From NCBI GenBank assembly GCA_016946835.1, contig JACVTC010000093.1, positions 293,501 to 357,500 of the forward strand: a stretch of DNA of 64,000 nucleotides, written 5' to 3'. Below are positions 1 to 14,339 of the stretch, one piece after another. A program made the translations under genes and the position numbers. Numbering within the stretch: the first letter of the stretch is position 1; each line of letters starts with the position of its first letter. Origin of the DNA: Neocallimastix lanati (nom. inval.). Lineage: Eukaryota; Neocallimastigomycota; Neocallimastigomycetes; Neocallimastigales; Neocallimastigaceae. The notes beneath the pieces were generated by a model. That model ran no database searches. It saw only the letters and a list, made by a program, of their open reading frames with translations, and had not been told where the DNA came from.

Positions 1-44
1 ATAAAACATTTTTCTATTACTAATGTATTACTAATATTGATATA

Positions 45-720
45 AAATAAATATGTGTAGCAACATATTTGTATATATTAAATTTATATCTCTTTTATAA
101 TAATATTTGAAATAATTTCTTATTCATATATTATTCAATATTTATATATATATTATTCATTATAATATGAAATATATTAAATATATTAAATTAAATAGTT
201 AATTTCTTCTAAATATATATAATAAGAATATTATTATATATATAACTTAACTATTCATATTTATTTTAAAGTTTATATTAAAAACACATAATACTTCTAT
301 ATATTATAATGAAATAGTTTTAGTTATTTTAATTATAATTAAATATATATATAGTTGATATTATTTATTATATTCATATTTATTATATAATTATATTCTT
401 ATATATTTAACTTTATTATTCTTATTTTCATATTAAGAATTATATAGTTATATTTATTATATTTATTATTTTAATATATATTTATTATATATTATACTAT
501 ACTCCGATATAATATATTTTAAATGTATATTTATTATTATTAATATTTAATTATTATAAAGATTTCTAATAACTACTCTTCTTTGTTGTAGTTTAGAGAA
601 GACCCTTGGTTAATTGGGTTTATAAATTAAAATATATTAATAAAGGTTAATTAAATATAACAATACTATTAAAAATTAGTAGCACATAAAAGTCCCGTAT
701 ATCAATATTTTGATCATGTG
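45..720 (-). repeat. LTR of copia remnant A
   Basis: Non-coding AT-rich block beyond the end of the copia coding sequence. Both of its ends are recognisable in inverted orientation at about 57000-57415. The motif near 684-706 (ACATAAAAGTCCCG then TATATCAA) reappears as its reverse complement near 57022-57046. The motif near 52-70 (ATGTGTAGCAACATATTTG) reappears with one change near 57378-57397. The boundaries are approximate because the ends are judged only from this comparison. Confidence 0.6.
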
Positions 721-1189
721 AGTAATAATGAATTATTCTAATATTTTATGATTATTAATAATAAAAACTAAAATTACTAATTAAATTATTTTCATATTTT
801 AACATGCATTTTCAAATTAACATTTTTGGTTAATATATCGGCTAACATTTCATTCGTATTTATATATTCTAATTTTAATATGTTCTTTTCAATGAGGTCT
901 TTATTAAAATAATATTTTATTTCTATATGTTTTAATTTTGTGTTTAAATCTCCGTTTTCCATGCTTGTTTTACTAGAAAGGTTATCAGTATGTAATTTTA
1001 TTGGCTTGCTAAATTTAAATATTTCATTTTATATATTTTTAAACCATAAAATCTTTTTTATGCATTCTGAAGTGCTGATGTATTCAGCTTCAGCAGTTGA
1101 TGTTGCTACTATAGTTTGCTTTTTAGATGACCAGCTTATTGGAGAATTTCTCATTAAAATTATATATCCTGTAGTTGATTTTCGATCTT

Positions 1190-2176
1190 TTATATGTCTG
1201 CATCTGAGTAAGCTATAATTTCACCTTTTCCGTCATATTTTAATTTATATTCTTTTGTCCCATTAAAGTATTTTAATATGTTCATTACTTTTTTCCAATC
1301 ACTTATTGTTGGTTCTTCACAATTTCTTGCTGCTATATATACAGCAAATGTAATATCAGTTCTTGTGCATTTAGATAAGAATATTAATGCACCAATGGCA
1401 CTCTTATAAATTGTTTTGTTAAATTCTTTTTTATTTTCTGTCTTAATATAATCACCAGTGCGTGGTGTTTTGGACTTCTTAATATTATTTATGTTGAATC
1501 TTTCTAATATATTGTTTATATAGTTCTTTTGTGAAATATAATATATGTTATTTTTACTTTCTATTTCTATTCCTAAAATGTAATATAAATCTCCAGAGTT
1601 GGATATTTTAAAATTTTTTTTAATCCTCTTTATTATTTTATTTGTTTCATTTTCAATCCCGGTAATGATCATGTCGTCTACATATATTCCTATTATAATT
1701 GTTAATTTATTTTTATTTTCTTTTATGAATATACATTGTTCTGATTTTAATTGCTTATATCCATTTTTAATCAAAAATTTTAATATCATTCTGTTCCGTT
1801 GATGTCCGGATTGTTTCAATCCATATAATGCCTTATAAAGACGCCAATATACCCTCTCAAAGTAGCGGTCACCTTGTGGAATAATTACATAAATTTCCTT
1901 ATCAAGACGTGCATTAAGGTACTCTACTTTGTTATCTAATTGCTTGCAAACCCAGTTAAATTTTGCAGCAATAGCAATAATTAATTTGAGGGCATTCATA
2001 TTAAGTGTAGGAGAGTATGTTAAATTGTAATCAATACCTTTTTTCTGTCTGAAACCTTTATCAACGAGTCTAGTTTTGAATTTATTGATATTATTGAATT
2101 TGTCCTTTTTAACTGTAAAAATCCATTTAGTAGGAATAGCACTTTTATTTTTTGGAAGTGTACGAGTAAATGTCAT
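1190..2176 (-). pseudogene. copia reverse transcriptase region of remnant A
   Basis: Longest open stretch of copia remnant A, about 328 residues. Family features are KARLVDKGF-like text near the start (here KTRLVDKGF), the QLDNKVEYLNARL block typical of copia RT, ALYGLKQSG, and the catalytic YVDDM. Copia Pol carries protease, integrase, RT and RNase H on one polyprotein; only the RT and the start of RNase H lie here. It is part of a fossil element and not a host gene. Confidence 0.85.
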
Positions 2177-3274
2177 AATATTTTTGTTATATAAATTATC
2201 GATTTCGTCTTTAATAGCAAGTTTCCATTATTGATTATGAAGGCCATAAATAGCTTGTTCATAAGTAAGGGGTGCATCATTAGTAATAATTGAAATGGAT
2301 TTATTGTTTGAAAGATTATTGTCATTAGTTGAAATATTGTTGATACCAGAAAATGAATTAGAATCAACTTCAAATACCTCGATATCTTCATCTAAAGAGT
2401 TGAAATATGTATTCATATTGGTGATATTTTTTTAGGTGTTTTTGTATTAATAACTTTTTTATTTTTCACATTTAGTTTTTTATTATTTAAATCTACTTTT
2501 TCTAAATTAATTTTATATTTAGGATCAATTATATTAAATTTGTTTTTCCTTTTTTTTCTAATATATTTTTAATTCCATTGATTTTGTTACTATCATTATC
2601 GAAATTATTATTTATATTTTTATTAGTTTTAGAAATACTCATATTATAATTATTTTCATTTGAAATATATTAGTTATTATCTATTATTTTTAATTTACTT
2701 TTATTAATATTAAATATATCGTATTCATGATTATTATTCAAAATTTCTATTTTTTTCATTACTTATTTGACTATTATTCGAATTTTCGATATTTTAATCA
2801 TTATTACTGAATTTATTATTATTATTGAAATTTTCATTATTTGGTACAACGACCGTATTGAATTCGTCACCTTTTGGTTGGTAGTCTGAATTATTATTAT
2901 TATTAGAATTAATTATAATAGAATATGTTGCGGTATTAAACTCGGGACCTTTCGTTTCATTCTCAAGACTTTCCGATTGAGCCAAATTATCTGTTTTACT
3001 TTCTGTAAAAGGTAAGTTTATTATTAACTAATATAACGAATAACAATTATTTTAAAGGCTAAGATAATTTAACACCTCTCTATTCGAGTTGTTAAAAATA
3101 AACACTAAAATTAATTATAATTATTTACTTTAAACACTTAAGAATATAGCTCAGCACTTTATAACTTTATTTGTTATTAGTTACTGGGCTTACACTAAGA
3201 TATTTTTATTTATTTTTAATAATTAATTTTTATTTATTAATATTAATATTTATTTATAACAATTTAAGTTAATA

Positions 3275-3292
3275 GTAACGCTAGTGCGTTAC
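3275..3292. repeat. short perfect hairpin in the gypsy LTR
   Basis: GTAACGC and GCGTTAC pair around a TAGT loop. It is GC-rich for this window and lies inside the inferred gypsy LTR. Confidence 0.5.
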
Positions 3293-3582
3293 AGTTACAA
3301 GTACAGTTATTTTTATACATGCAAATACTTTAATGATTGGTAAAGTAATTTAATTTAACATAATTTACTAATTAATTAATAAAATAATTTATAACTAAAT
3401 AACTATTAATATAATAACTATAAAATAATAAAATTTAATGCACGAAATTAAAGTAAAGATTTTATTTGATTAGCTATAATTGCTAACTGTTTATAGATAC
3501 ATTACGTAACCAGAGTACTATCATTGGATAGACTTAATGTTACCATATATCTGTTACAAGGCCTCTCCCAAGGAGCAAGCTA

Positions 3583-4197
3583 CTAATGGTTGACGACGTT
3601 AGTAATAAACTGGCTATAACTAAAATCTTGGTAATCCTCCAGCAACTCAGCATAGTGAGGATTGTCGTCGAACACGTCGGCGTTTACCCACTCTTGTTTA
3701 TCGTTCCGGTACGCAACCAGATATTGATATTGTCCTTGATGTTTCTTTGATCCAAGGATATGAATAATCCTTTGGCTACCTGCAGGAGCTGGTACTAATG
3801 TTTTGGGTATTTTATGGAATGGTTCCAATTCACTCACATGGAACACCGGGTACATATTTGGAAATGGCGAACGAGTTATGACTAATCTGTAGTTCTTCTT
3901 TCCTTCGACGACGCCTACTATTTTAAATGGACCATATTTTCTCGTTGCTAGTTTGTAAAGAGGCAAAACATTGTAATTTTCTGGCTTTTTTAACCATACC
4001 TTATCTAACAGCCTATACCTGGGGTAGTTATCCTTACGAGTCTTGTCCATGTTGTCCAGGTATCTTGTTTGGGCGATTTCTAATATGTGCTTCAGGTTAC
4101 CTAAGTTATGAGCAAAGCTATCTATCATTTTAGCTTCGCCTAACGAATGCACTAAATCTACTGTTTTTGGCGAATTGTGCACCTGGTAGTTATACAA
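3583..4197 (-). pseudogene. gypsy integrase C-terminal part with chromodomain-like tail
   Basis: An open stretch of about 204 residues from gypsy remnant A. It contains the GDKVWL-like strand (LLDKVWLKKPENY), the GPFKIV block of the integrase C-terminal domain, and PVFHVSELEPF, which closes gypsy integrases. A chromodomain-like tail follows (YLVAYRNDKQEWVNADVF). In chromoviruses this tail guides integration to marked chromatin. It is a fossil copy. Confidence 0.8.
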
Positions 4198-4255
4198 GGC
4201 GAATATGGGGATTGTTGGGTAGAAGCGTGGATTGAGTTGTTGTAGCAGAATTTTG

Positions 4256-4564
4256 CTAAGAACAAGTAGTCCATCCAGCTTTCATCTTCGTAGGTTCCAA
4301 CAAAGCACCGTAAATAAGTTTCTGCATAGGCATTACTGTGTCGTGATAATTTGTGGTAGCGTAATTCACCTCTGTTCCAAAGAACTCCAACAATTCCTTC
4401 CATACTTGACTTGTAAATTGGACTCCTCTATCGGTAGTAACAACTTTAGGGAATCCGTGCAGCCTATATATTTCCCTTAGGAACGCATCAGCAGTCTCTG
4501 TAGCATTGGGCACATATTTGAATCCTATCAGGTGTATCATCTTGGTTAACTTATCACAGCACAC
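4256..4564 (-). pseudogene. gypsy integrase core fragment
   Basis: The segment reads as retroviral-type integrase core: a CDKLTKMIHLIGFK strand, then FPKVVTTDRGVQFTSQVWKE, containing the second catalytic Asp in TTDRG and the following QFTS. It belongs to the same gypsy remnant as the C-terminal block immediately downstream on the minus strand. Confidence 0.75.
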
Positions 4565-4742
4565 AAAGATACAACCTGCTCTTTTTGTTTCCCAAGTATA
4601 TCCTCTATCTGTTTTTATCCTACATCTTACTGGCAGGTCTGTAATAAAAACTAGTTGTACCTCTTGCCAGGGTAATTCAGCATCCGGAACTCTTACTGCA
4701 GTATATAAAATATTGATATTGATATTGATAATGGTATTATAA

Positions 4743-4929
4743 TAATAAAATAAAAAAATATTAATATTAATATTGATACTAAAAAATTGTGTATATATTT
4801 TATTTTATGGTTTAGTCATAATTTAATTATAAAAAATAACTTAAATAATTAAGAAAATAAGTTTAATTATAATCTTACTTTATTAAAGGTTAGAAGAATA
4901 AATTAAATTCTAATTTAATTATATCTATT
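4743..4929. other. AT-rich spacer
   Basis: Runs of TTGATA and AATATT between the gypsy remnant and the MULE remnant. No coding or RNA signal was seen. Confidence 0.5.
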
Positions 4930-6515
4930 ATTTAAATTAATTAAACATTCAAACCATAATCCATTAATATGACTTCTATTTCTTTCATTACCAATTAAAA
5001 ACGATTCCATTTTCTTGTAACTTTCAGTAATATTTGTGACTTTATCCGTTTTCATTAATGTTTTTCTCTTTTGGTTGTTCCGTACTCCAAACTTTTTTTT
5101 TTTTTCATAGGTATCTGGATAAAAAGATAAGTCTTTTTTTTATGTATATATTAATCTAAAATAAGTTGTTTTTTTTTTTTGAAAATAAGCTACTTAAATA
5201 ATTATTAAAGGATTCAGAAGCATTATTTATTATATATTACATATTATTATAATAATTCCAATTTTCATTATCATAAATAATTAAATGTTTTTTTTTAAAA
5301 AATATTCCAAAAATATTAAAAATTGGTTGTAGTTATTTTCAATGTATGATTTTTTAATTTTATAAAAAAAATCCAATATATAATTTGGATTTATAAAATG
5401 TAAATTTAATTTAGCATTATAATAAGCATATAAATTTCTGTTATGATCTATTTCATTATAGCATATTTTATTTTTATAATAATGCCAAATACAACTATTG
5501 CGGCATTAAATATAGTTCTGTCAAAGTCGCAACGAAGATTTTTTGGAGTAAACCCGTTGTCTTTTGTAATATTACAATTATTATTTATTACTTCAAATAT
5601 TATTTAATAGATTTCTTGATCTTTATTTCTTAGTGTAAGAAAAGAAAAGGTGTAAAATTCATTTAATTCCGAGACAAAGTTTCCTATAATGAAAACCTGA
5701 TAACTGAAATTAGGAGCTACATAGATAGTGCCATCCACTAAAAGATCTTCATGAAATTTTTTTAAATAAAAATGCTTGAAATGGAGATTAAAAAATTAAG
5801 ACATTTTGATTTTTGAATATCATGAAATTTTCTTTTTTTTTTTTTTTCTTTTTTTTTTTATGTAATATATAAATCATGTTTTTCTAGAATTTCCTTAAAA
5901 CTCGATATGTTACGAAGAAGTTTTTTATTTATATCTCTTATTATTTGTGATTTTGTAGATTTATATTCAGGACATATAAAACCAATTTTTTGTAAATTTT
6001 GATTAAAAACTCTTTTTGGTTTTATGTAGAAAGGAATTGAACTTTTTTAAAATTTCTTTTTTAATTTTATGTTTTGTTAATGATAGAATTCCTATTTGAA
6101 ATGATTATGAACACTTTCATATTTTAATATTTCTTTTTCACTGTTTAAAATAACGTAAGATTTACATTTACATTTATTTAAGGTTTTATATTAAGTACTT
6201 TTATATACCTTTGATATATTCTTTTATATTTTTTATTAATAATTATTTGTACTTTTCTTATATTAGTTTCACTAATATCTATTTTTAGTTCATTCTCTAT
6301 TTTGTTAAATATTTTTAATTAATTTTCAATTATAATCTGCTTTGCTATTTTAGCGATAACTTTTATAATTAATTGTTAATTAAATATTGATGTACTTGAT
6401 AAATCATAATCTTGGATATTAAAATTGATTATATTTATAACTAATTGTATTATTCTAGCCATTTAAACTTATTAGTAAATAGTGTAAATTGGGTTATATT
6501 TTAATGCGAAATGTA
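4930..6515 (-). mobile_element. MULE-type DNA transposon remnant 1 (FLYWCH-MULE transposase)
   Basis: A decayed Mutator-like transposase on the minus strand. It can be followed from a likely ATG near 6462 down to about 4950. The N-terminal third has a C-x-C then H-N-H pattern (KCKCKSYVILNSEK, then HNH) like the FLYWCH zinc finger that precedes many MULE transposases. The catalytic block is seen at 5640-5780, where the text VDGTIYVAPNFSYQ holds the first catalytic Asp; it aligns residue for residue with MULE 2 (VDGSFFIAPKFSYQ at about 15130). There are many stops and shifts, so it is inactive. A degenerate GCGAAATG near 6506 may be the remains of the terminal repeat. Confidence 0.7.
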
Positions 6516-6531
6516 TAAAATTTTATTTCTT

Positions 6532-6667
6532 TATATTGGAGAATTTATTTTTAAATTTATTGATGATATCCTTATTTATTATTATAATAAAACTTTTAAC
6601 ATATTGGAGAATTTATTTTTAAATTTATTGATGATATCCTTATTTATTATTATAATAAAACTTTTAA
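6532..6667. repeat. 68-bp perfect tandem duplication
   Basis: Two adjacent copies with a 68-bp period, starting at 6532 and 6600. They contain TTGGAGAATTTATTT and GATGATATCC, with essentially no divergence, so the duplication is recent compared with the elements on either side. Confidence 0.85.
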
Positions 6668-7640
6668 TCTTTTAAAAAAAATTTGGAAAAAGTAAAACAT
6701 ATTTTAGAAGCTCATCAGATAAGTCATGAAAGTTATTATAAAATTTATCAAAGGTTTCGAAAAAGTTATTATTGAAATAATATGATGATGGATATAAAAA
6801 GAATGATATAAAATTGCGACAAATGTCATTTGAATAAGTCATAACCATATCCAGAACCAACAAAAGGTATTTCCATTTGAAGCAGAACCTACTGAAAATA
6901 TAATATCAAAGGATGTAATAAAGTTTTTAATTAATGTTTCAGCTCGACATGGTGTAACCCAGATAATAACATCTAATAACGGTGTTTAGTTTACCTCGGA
7001 TATGACTAAGATATTTTTAGATCTCTCTGATGTATATGTGAAATTTACCACCATATATTATCCAGAAAGAAATGGACTTACGGAAAAACATAATAAAGAG
7101 ATCAGTAAATTATTAAGATTGTTGGATTCTAAGAATAAAGATTGGGGTGGAGTATTATCATCCGCCTTCTGGGCTCTTAGAACTACTAAAAATAAGGAAA
7201 CAAAACATTCGAGTTTTGAGTTGGCGTATGATAGGGAAGATCAGCAACATTTTGATATTGCTTCTAGACCTACCAAGGATATTAATAGGTCATCGGATGA
7301 AGTATTGCTTGAAAATTATATAAATTATTATCAATGAACCCTAGAAGCATCCTAAAATGTTAAAAATAAAAATAAATATTGGGCGTCTAAGAGAGAGGAA
7401 AAATAATAATATGAATGAAGGAAGGAGACTTAGTTTTTAGTTTGGAATTTTTAGAGAACAAAGTTGGAGCCTTATTTTGTTGGTCCCTTTAAGTTTAAAA
7501 AAAAAAAAAAAAAAAAATTTAATACTGTTATCTTGTCTGATACTAATTCTGGAATTCAAAAGAATAGGAATGTTTATTTGAAGAATATAGTTAAGTATAA
7601 CTCAGATTTAATGTAGCTTGGGTTTTAGAGGGGACATCAT
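6665..7640 (+). mobile_element. Ty3/gypsy remnant B (integrase)
   Basis: Gypsy integrase remnant on the plus strand. A zinc-binding HHCC region (HQISHESYYK then CDKCHLNK) lies at about 6700-6840. It is followed by the catalytic core around 6900-7340, with YYPERNGLTEKHNKEISKLL as the classic YHPQ-NG-E block. A purine tract AGAGGGGACATCA near 7628 probably marks the 3' end before an LTR. There are a few breaks. It is a different lineage from gypsy remnant A and the chromovirus at 58-60 kb. Confidence 0.75.
7002..7337 (+). pseudogene. gypsy integrase core, open stretch
   Basis: About 111 residues of integrase core from gypsy remnant B. It has YYPERNGLTEKHNKEISK, then WGGVLSSAFWALRTTKN, then a HSSFELAYDRE block corresponding to the SPFELVYGRE motif of gypsy integrases. 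Fossil. Confidence 0.8.
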
Positions 7641-8021
7641 GATAAAGAATATATTAATAACTTTATTTTATTAAAAATTTATTTTATTAAAAATTTAAAT
7701 TATTAATTCTTTACAATAGTTAACTTTTTTATACTTAAAATTAAGAATATTAATTATACTAAAACTTTCTACCTTAAATTATTAATTCTATATATTTTTA
7801 AAAATGACTCATATATTTTTATATTTTCTTCAATTAATATTCAATATAAACCTGAAATGATTATCAAATTTAAAATTAATTATAAATATTCATATAAATG
7901 AATGATAAAATTTAATTAAAAATTCTTATATAATATTAAAAACTTATAAAAATTTAATTAAATATTCCAATATATTATTTAAAAAAATAGTAATGAAATA
8001 AAATAAATAAAATAATAAAAT

Positions 8022-8053
<32 letters not shown>

Positions 8054-8079
8054 TTAAAAGCTAGTAGATTTTATCCCCA
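7641..8079. other. AT-rich spacer, probably decayed gypsy LTR
   Basis: Follows the gypsy B purine tract and starts TGATAAAGAATAT. No second copy was found here to define an LTR. The segment ends in a 27-bp-scale A run near 8021-8047. Confidence 0.35.
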
Positions 8080-9480
8080 CACACATACTAATTTTTTTTT
8101 TTTTTACATTCTAAAACCCGAGTCTACTATCCTGATAATCACCCTAATAATAATATTAATAAAATTAATAATAATAATGTTTCTAATTATAATGATCCTA
8201 ATAATAATAATAATAATTATAATAATAATATTCCTGATAATAATAATTTTTCTGATGTTATTAATAATATCCTTAGCAATAATTTAAATATTAATAATCA
8301 TAATATTTCAGATACAAATATTAATAATATTTTTTTCTAATCAATACAATGAAAAAAAATTTAATAATAATAATAATAATAATAACTTTTTATATGGTAA
8401 AATTTTTCTAATAATAAAAATAATAAAAATATTTTATTTAATAAAAATTTTTCAAATAATTTTACTAATTCTAATAATAACAATTTTATTGGCCTAAAAA
8501 TTCAAAAAAAAAAAAAAAAAATTAAAGTAAAAATTTTTCTAATAAAAATAAATATTCAGAATTTAATCAGAATTTTGAAAATAAAAGTAAAAATTTTTCT
8601 AATAAAAATAAATATTCAGAATTTAATAAAAACTTTGAAAATATTAATTAAAATCAAAACACCAATGAAAAATTTTCAAACACCGAAAATTTTTCTGATT
8701 TAAATTATAAATATAATAATATTTTCAATAACATATAAAATTCTTAATAAATAAAAAATTTTTAATATATGAAAGTTTCAATTCAAAAAAATGAACAAAT
8801 TTTTATTAATAAATATTTATATCAGATGAAAATAAAACTAATAATATTAATATTTTTATTTTTATTGGCAATAATTCAAGTAATAATAATATAAATGTTA
8901 ATAAAAATTATAAAAGAAAATCTAATTTTACCAATTATAATATTATTAAATATTTCAAACCCAATACTATTCATTATACTATTAATATTTAGGATAATAA
9001 TAATCATAATATTAATTTTAATAATAATAATCCTAAATAATATTAATTATAACAATGATAATATCATTAACAAAGATAATGAAACAAGCAAAAGTAATAT
9101 TGAAGCAGGTCATTTAAATCCAAAGGTTAGACATATTAGTGGTAGTTATTATTTCAACTACGAAAATATATTAGATAGATATGTTCAATAAAAATATTTA
9201 TAAATGATATGATGGTTGATCCATTAACCAAAAATATTAATGGAAACAAAATAATTACATTTAAAATTATTATAAAATAAAAAATTAAAGGGAGAATTTA
9301 AACTTAATTAATATAAAGTTATATTCTAGCCTTAAATTTAATAAAATATTAAATTATATTAAATATATTTTAAATACAAATTAAATATATTTTAATATGT
9401 ATCAAGTTACAATTAAATATAAAAAATAGGTAATTTTATCTGTACTTTAAAATCTTTATTTACAATTCATATTAATTAAT
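8080..9480 (+). mobile_element. Ty1/copia remnant B (Asn-rich linker, C-terminal tail, LTR start)
   Basis: The plus strand from 8110 to about 8750 reads as Asn-rich text interspersed with D, P, S and I, like the linker seen in copia remnant A. It runs into the closing part of copia Pol (about 9060-9270, ending around VDPLTKNINGNK). A purine tract AAAGGGAGAAT (9287-9297) is placed exactly where a copia polypurine tract should be, and an AT-rich LTR-like block follows. The RT is absent, so this is an internally deleted fossil with multiple breaks. Confidence 0.6.
8522..8648. repeat. 60-bp tandem duplication
   Basis: Two copies of a unit containing AAAGTAAAAATTTTTCTAAT and ATTCAGAATTTAAT. They lie inside the Asn-rich copia linker. 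Confidence 0.75.
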
Positions 9481-9509
9481 AAACAATCATTTTATATTAT
9501 ATATATATA

Positions 9510-9517
9510 TTTTTTTT

Positions 9518-9548
<31 letters not shown>

Positions 9549-9682
9549 TTTGTTTATTTATTCATTCATTACCAAATTTTAATTGTTATATTTTTCTAAA
9601 TAGAATCATATAATTATAATTATTGTAATTTGTAATTAATTTATATTTTAAATATTTTATAACAATTGAATAAAATAAAATA

Positions 9683-9722
<40 letters not shown>

Positions 9723-9770
9723 AGAACAATATATCATAATTAAAAATAAATGTAATATTATATTTTTTTC
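9510..9770. repeat. (TTTA)n and long poly-A tract
   Basis: A TTTA tetranucleotide run at about 9515-9560, and an A run of nearly 40 bp at 9684-9720. Confidence 0.9.
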
Positions 9771-9799
9771 GCTATATAATAATATTAATAAACTATCAT

Positions 9800-10250
9800 A
9801 TGTACCGCCCTTATTTTTAGCCCCCTTCAAGAACATGAAAATATTGGGGTAGTTACAACACCTCCGTATGTTTCGTATAGGTGAATAATGTCCCTGCTAG
9901 ACTGCCTTTCTGAGTGTTCAGCATACATATTATTGCTTAGAATTTTCTAAAATGCTTTTTCTAAGAATACTTCTCCAATTCCTAACTTCCCTTTGAAACG
10001 AGACCAGTTTGGCCTAACTCAATAAGATATGCGCTTGCACCACCTCTCAGGCCCACAATTAGGACAATATCTTTTCTATATTTCTTAAGAATAATATATA
10101 TATATATATATAAAGGCTTATTTATAACCCTAACTATCATTTTCTCTAAAAACCTCTTGTGAGGAAAACCGGAAATGGTCAACGGACTAGATCAAACCAG
10201 GAGCATTATGTACACTAGCCCGGTGGCTAATAAACAGGATAGAACTTGGT
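9800..10250. other. higher-GC island of unknown origin
   Basis: About 450 bp with clearly more G and C than its flanks. The minus strand has a TATA-like stretch and a short open frame (9982-10182) with no recognisable domain. It could be a decayed LTR or the edge of a retroelement from a less AT-rich source. No repeat partner was found in the window. Confidence 0.35.
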
Positions 10251-10780
10251 TCGATAAATAAAGAAATAGTCGATTTTTATTAAAAACATTTTTTATTTAA
10301 AATATAAAAATTAATAATTCAATTTTTAAAAAAGATAAACTTTTTTAATTAATTTATGAATTTTTTTCAATTATATTTCTTGTGATTTTTTTATATAGTT
10401 TTCTTAATTTTTTTATGTGAGAAAATTTTAATTTTTTATGTTAGAACAATTTAATTTTAATTAAATAATATTTTTAATTATGTATATTAAATTTTTTGAT
10501 TACTTTAAAAATCTAAAGTATAATTAAATAAGAAATTTTTGTATTAATTTATAAATATTAAAGATATTATCTCTTAAGTTTAATATTTATTATATTTTAA
10601 GAATATAATTCATCTCTATTTAAACTAAATATAAAAATAATAAGAAATTGAACTATTTTTTTATTTCTATTTTTGAAATATATTTTAAACTAAAAAATAT
10701 ATTTTTAAAAATTAAAATTAAGAAAAGAAAATAAATATAAGCAATATTTATTTAAAATAAAAATATTAATTAAAACCAGA
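10251..10780. promoter_or_regulatory. AT-rich upstream region of the xylanase gene
   Basis: About 530 bp of nearly pure A/T with no open frame, ending AAAACCAGAATG at the xylanase start. It presumably contains the promoter and 5' UTR, but no discrete element stands out. Confidence 0.35.
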
Positions 10781-13125
<2,345 letters not shown>

Positions 13126-13385
13126 CTCTATATAAAAAAAAAAAATAAAATGAAAACTGTAAAAGAAATTATAGATAATTATTTATTAATGTATATATAT
13201 ATATATATTGTTAAAAAAATAATTAAAAAAAATAAAAATAAAAATAAAAAAAAGATTAAAAAGTAATAATAATATAAAAATGTTTTTTTTTGTTTTTTTT
13301 TTAAAAAATATTTAAATATATTTTATATTATATTTATTTATATTATTTTATTTTATTTAATTTATTACTTTTTTATACTAGAAAT
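13126..13385. other. 3' flank of the xylanase, AT-rich
   Basis: A (TA)n stretch near 13192-13208 and T/A homopolymers. It probably holds the 3' UTR and terminator; no defined signal was seen. Confidence 0.4.
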
Positions 13386-13770
13386 AGCTCAAATATTAGT
13401 AGTTCAAACTATAGCTCAATTAGTAAATTAGTAATAGTGGAAATAATACAAGTAGTAATAAGAGTGGAAATTACACAAATAGACCAAATTCAAGTAGTAA
13501 TTATATAACCATGATTACTGCTTGAATTTAGAGTTTGGAGAAGAATAACTTTAATAATATATATTACTATAAAATCAACCGATAATAGTAATAATATGAA
13601 ACCAAATAATAATGATAGTAGTAAATTTTCAATAATAAGTAATTTAATAATTGTAGTTATAGGTATCATAGTTGTAACCTTCTTTATTATAAAAAGAAAT
13701 ATAATTTAAAAAAAAATAATAATAATAAAGCTGATGAAATTATTATTACTGATTTATAATATTATTTAAA
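13386..13770 (+). pseudogene. broken Ser/Asn-rich membrane-protein C-terminus
   Basis: The plus strand reads as Ser/Asn/Gly-rich extracellular text (for example SGNNTSSNKSGNYTNRPNSS near 13435-13500). After an interrupted stretch comes NDSSKFSIIS, a hydrophobic helix (NLIIVVIGIIVVTFFII) and a basic KR stop-transfer at about 13600-13710. This is the layout of a type I surface protein tail. Stops and shifts separate the parts, and no N-terminal domain is present, so it looks like the remnant of a host surface-protein gene. The family is not recognised. Confidence 0.4.
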
Positions 13771-14039
13771 TACAACGTGATATAAAATAGATTTATGTAA
13801 TATCATAAATTCTATACAAAGACATAAAAAAAATTAATGTAAACATAAAAACGTGATGCATTTCGACTGGGAGGTTGCATTACTCCATTTTTCACGTGAT
13901 ATATATAAATATGTGGCTATAGCTACATTATGCTACATAATATTATTTTATATAATACTATTTTGTTATTTCAATTTTTAAATTAATTATTAAGTGAATA
14001 ATTAAATAAATCATATAATGGTTAGATTTTATGATTTTA

Positions 14040-14205
14040 ATTCTTTAAATGTTATTAATAAAAGAATTATATAAAAATATAAATCTTTTTAATAATTATT
14101 CTTTTATTTAAATACTATTAATAAAAAAATTATATAAAAATATAAATGTTATTAAAAATATAAATGTTATTAATAATAATTCTTTTATTTAAATGTTATT
14201 AAAAA
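14040..14205. repeat. imperfect tandem repeat within MULE 2
   Basis: Units containing AAATGTTATTAATAA and GAATTATATAAAAATATAAA, repeated three to four times in the non-coding left part of the element. Confidence 0.6.
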
Positions 14206-14339
14206 AAAATAATAATTATAATGATAAAATTATTAATTATAATGACGTATTTGAATATTTATTTAAACTGTATAAATTTAATAAGCTTTATAAAATAATC
14301 CAACTACAAATTAATAATATTATTTCTATCACATTTAGC

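Larger units (their letters stand above)
45..3003 (-). mobile_element. Ty1/copia remnant A (3' part)
   Basis: Decayed Ty1/copia element on the minus strand, truncated at its 5' side. From high to low coordinates it holds an Asn-rich linker (about 2420-2990), reverse transcriptase and RNase H (about 800-2400), and an LTR (about 45-720). The RT signature YVDDM is visible on the minus strand, and the coding part ends near 800 with the copia-type closing motif ADILTKN. The element stops at 3003, where a gypsy LTR begins, so it appears to have been interrupted by a later insertion. The rest of the element (gag, integrase) is not seen on the far side. It is broken in several places and looks old. 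Confidence 0.8.
3004..4742 (-). mobile_element. Ty3/gypsy remnant A (integrase, 3' tail, LTR)
   Basis: Decayed Ty3/gypsy element on the minus strand, of which only the 3' part remains. In order from high to low coordinates there is an integrase core (about 4256-4700), an integrase C-terminal region with a chromodomain-like tail (3583-4197), a polypurine tract (minus-strand GGGAGAGGCC, 3561-3570) and an LTR beginning TGTAACAG at 3558. The LTR probably extends to 3004, where the minus strand ends TTTTACA. It interrupts copia remnant A, so it is the younger of the two. It is broken in a few places. Its codon use is clearly less AT-biased than the surroundings. Confidence 0.8.

Noticed and set aside
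9982-10182. 66-residue minus-strand open frame in the 9.8-10.25 kb island
   Set aside because: Contains a (TA)n-derived YIYIYI run and no recognisable domain; kept only as an unidentified island.
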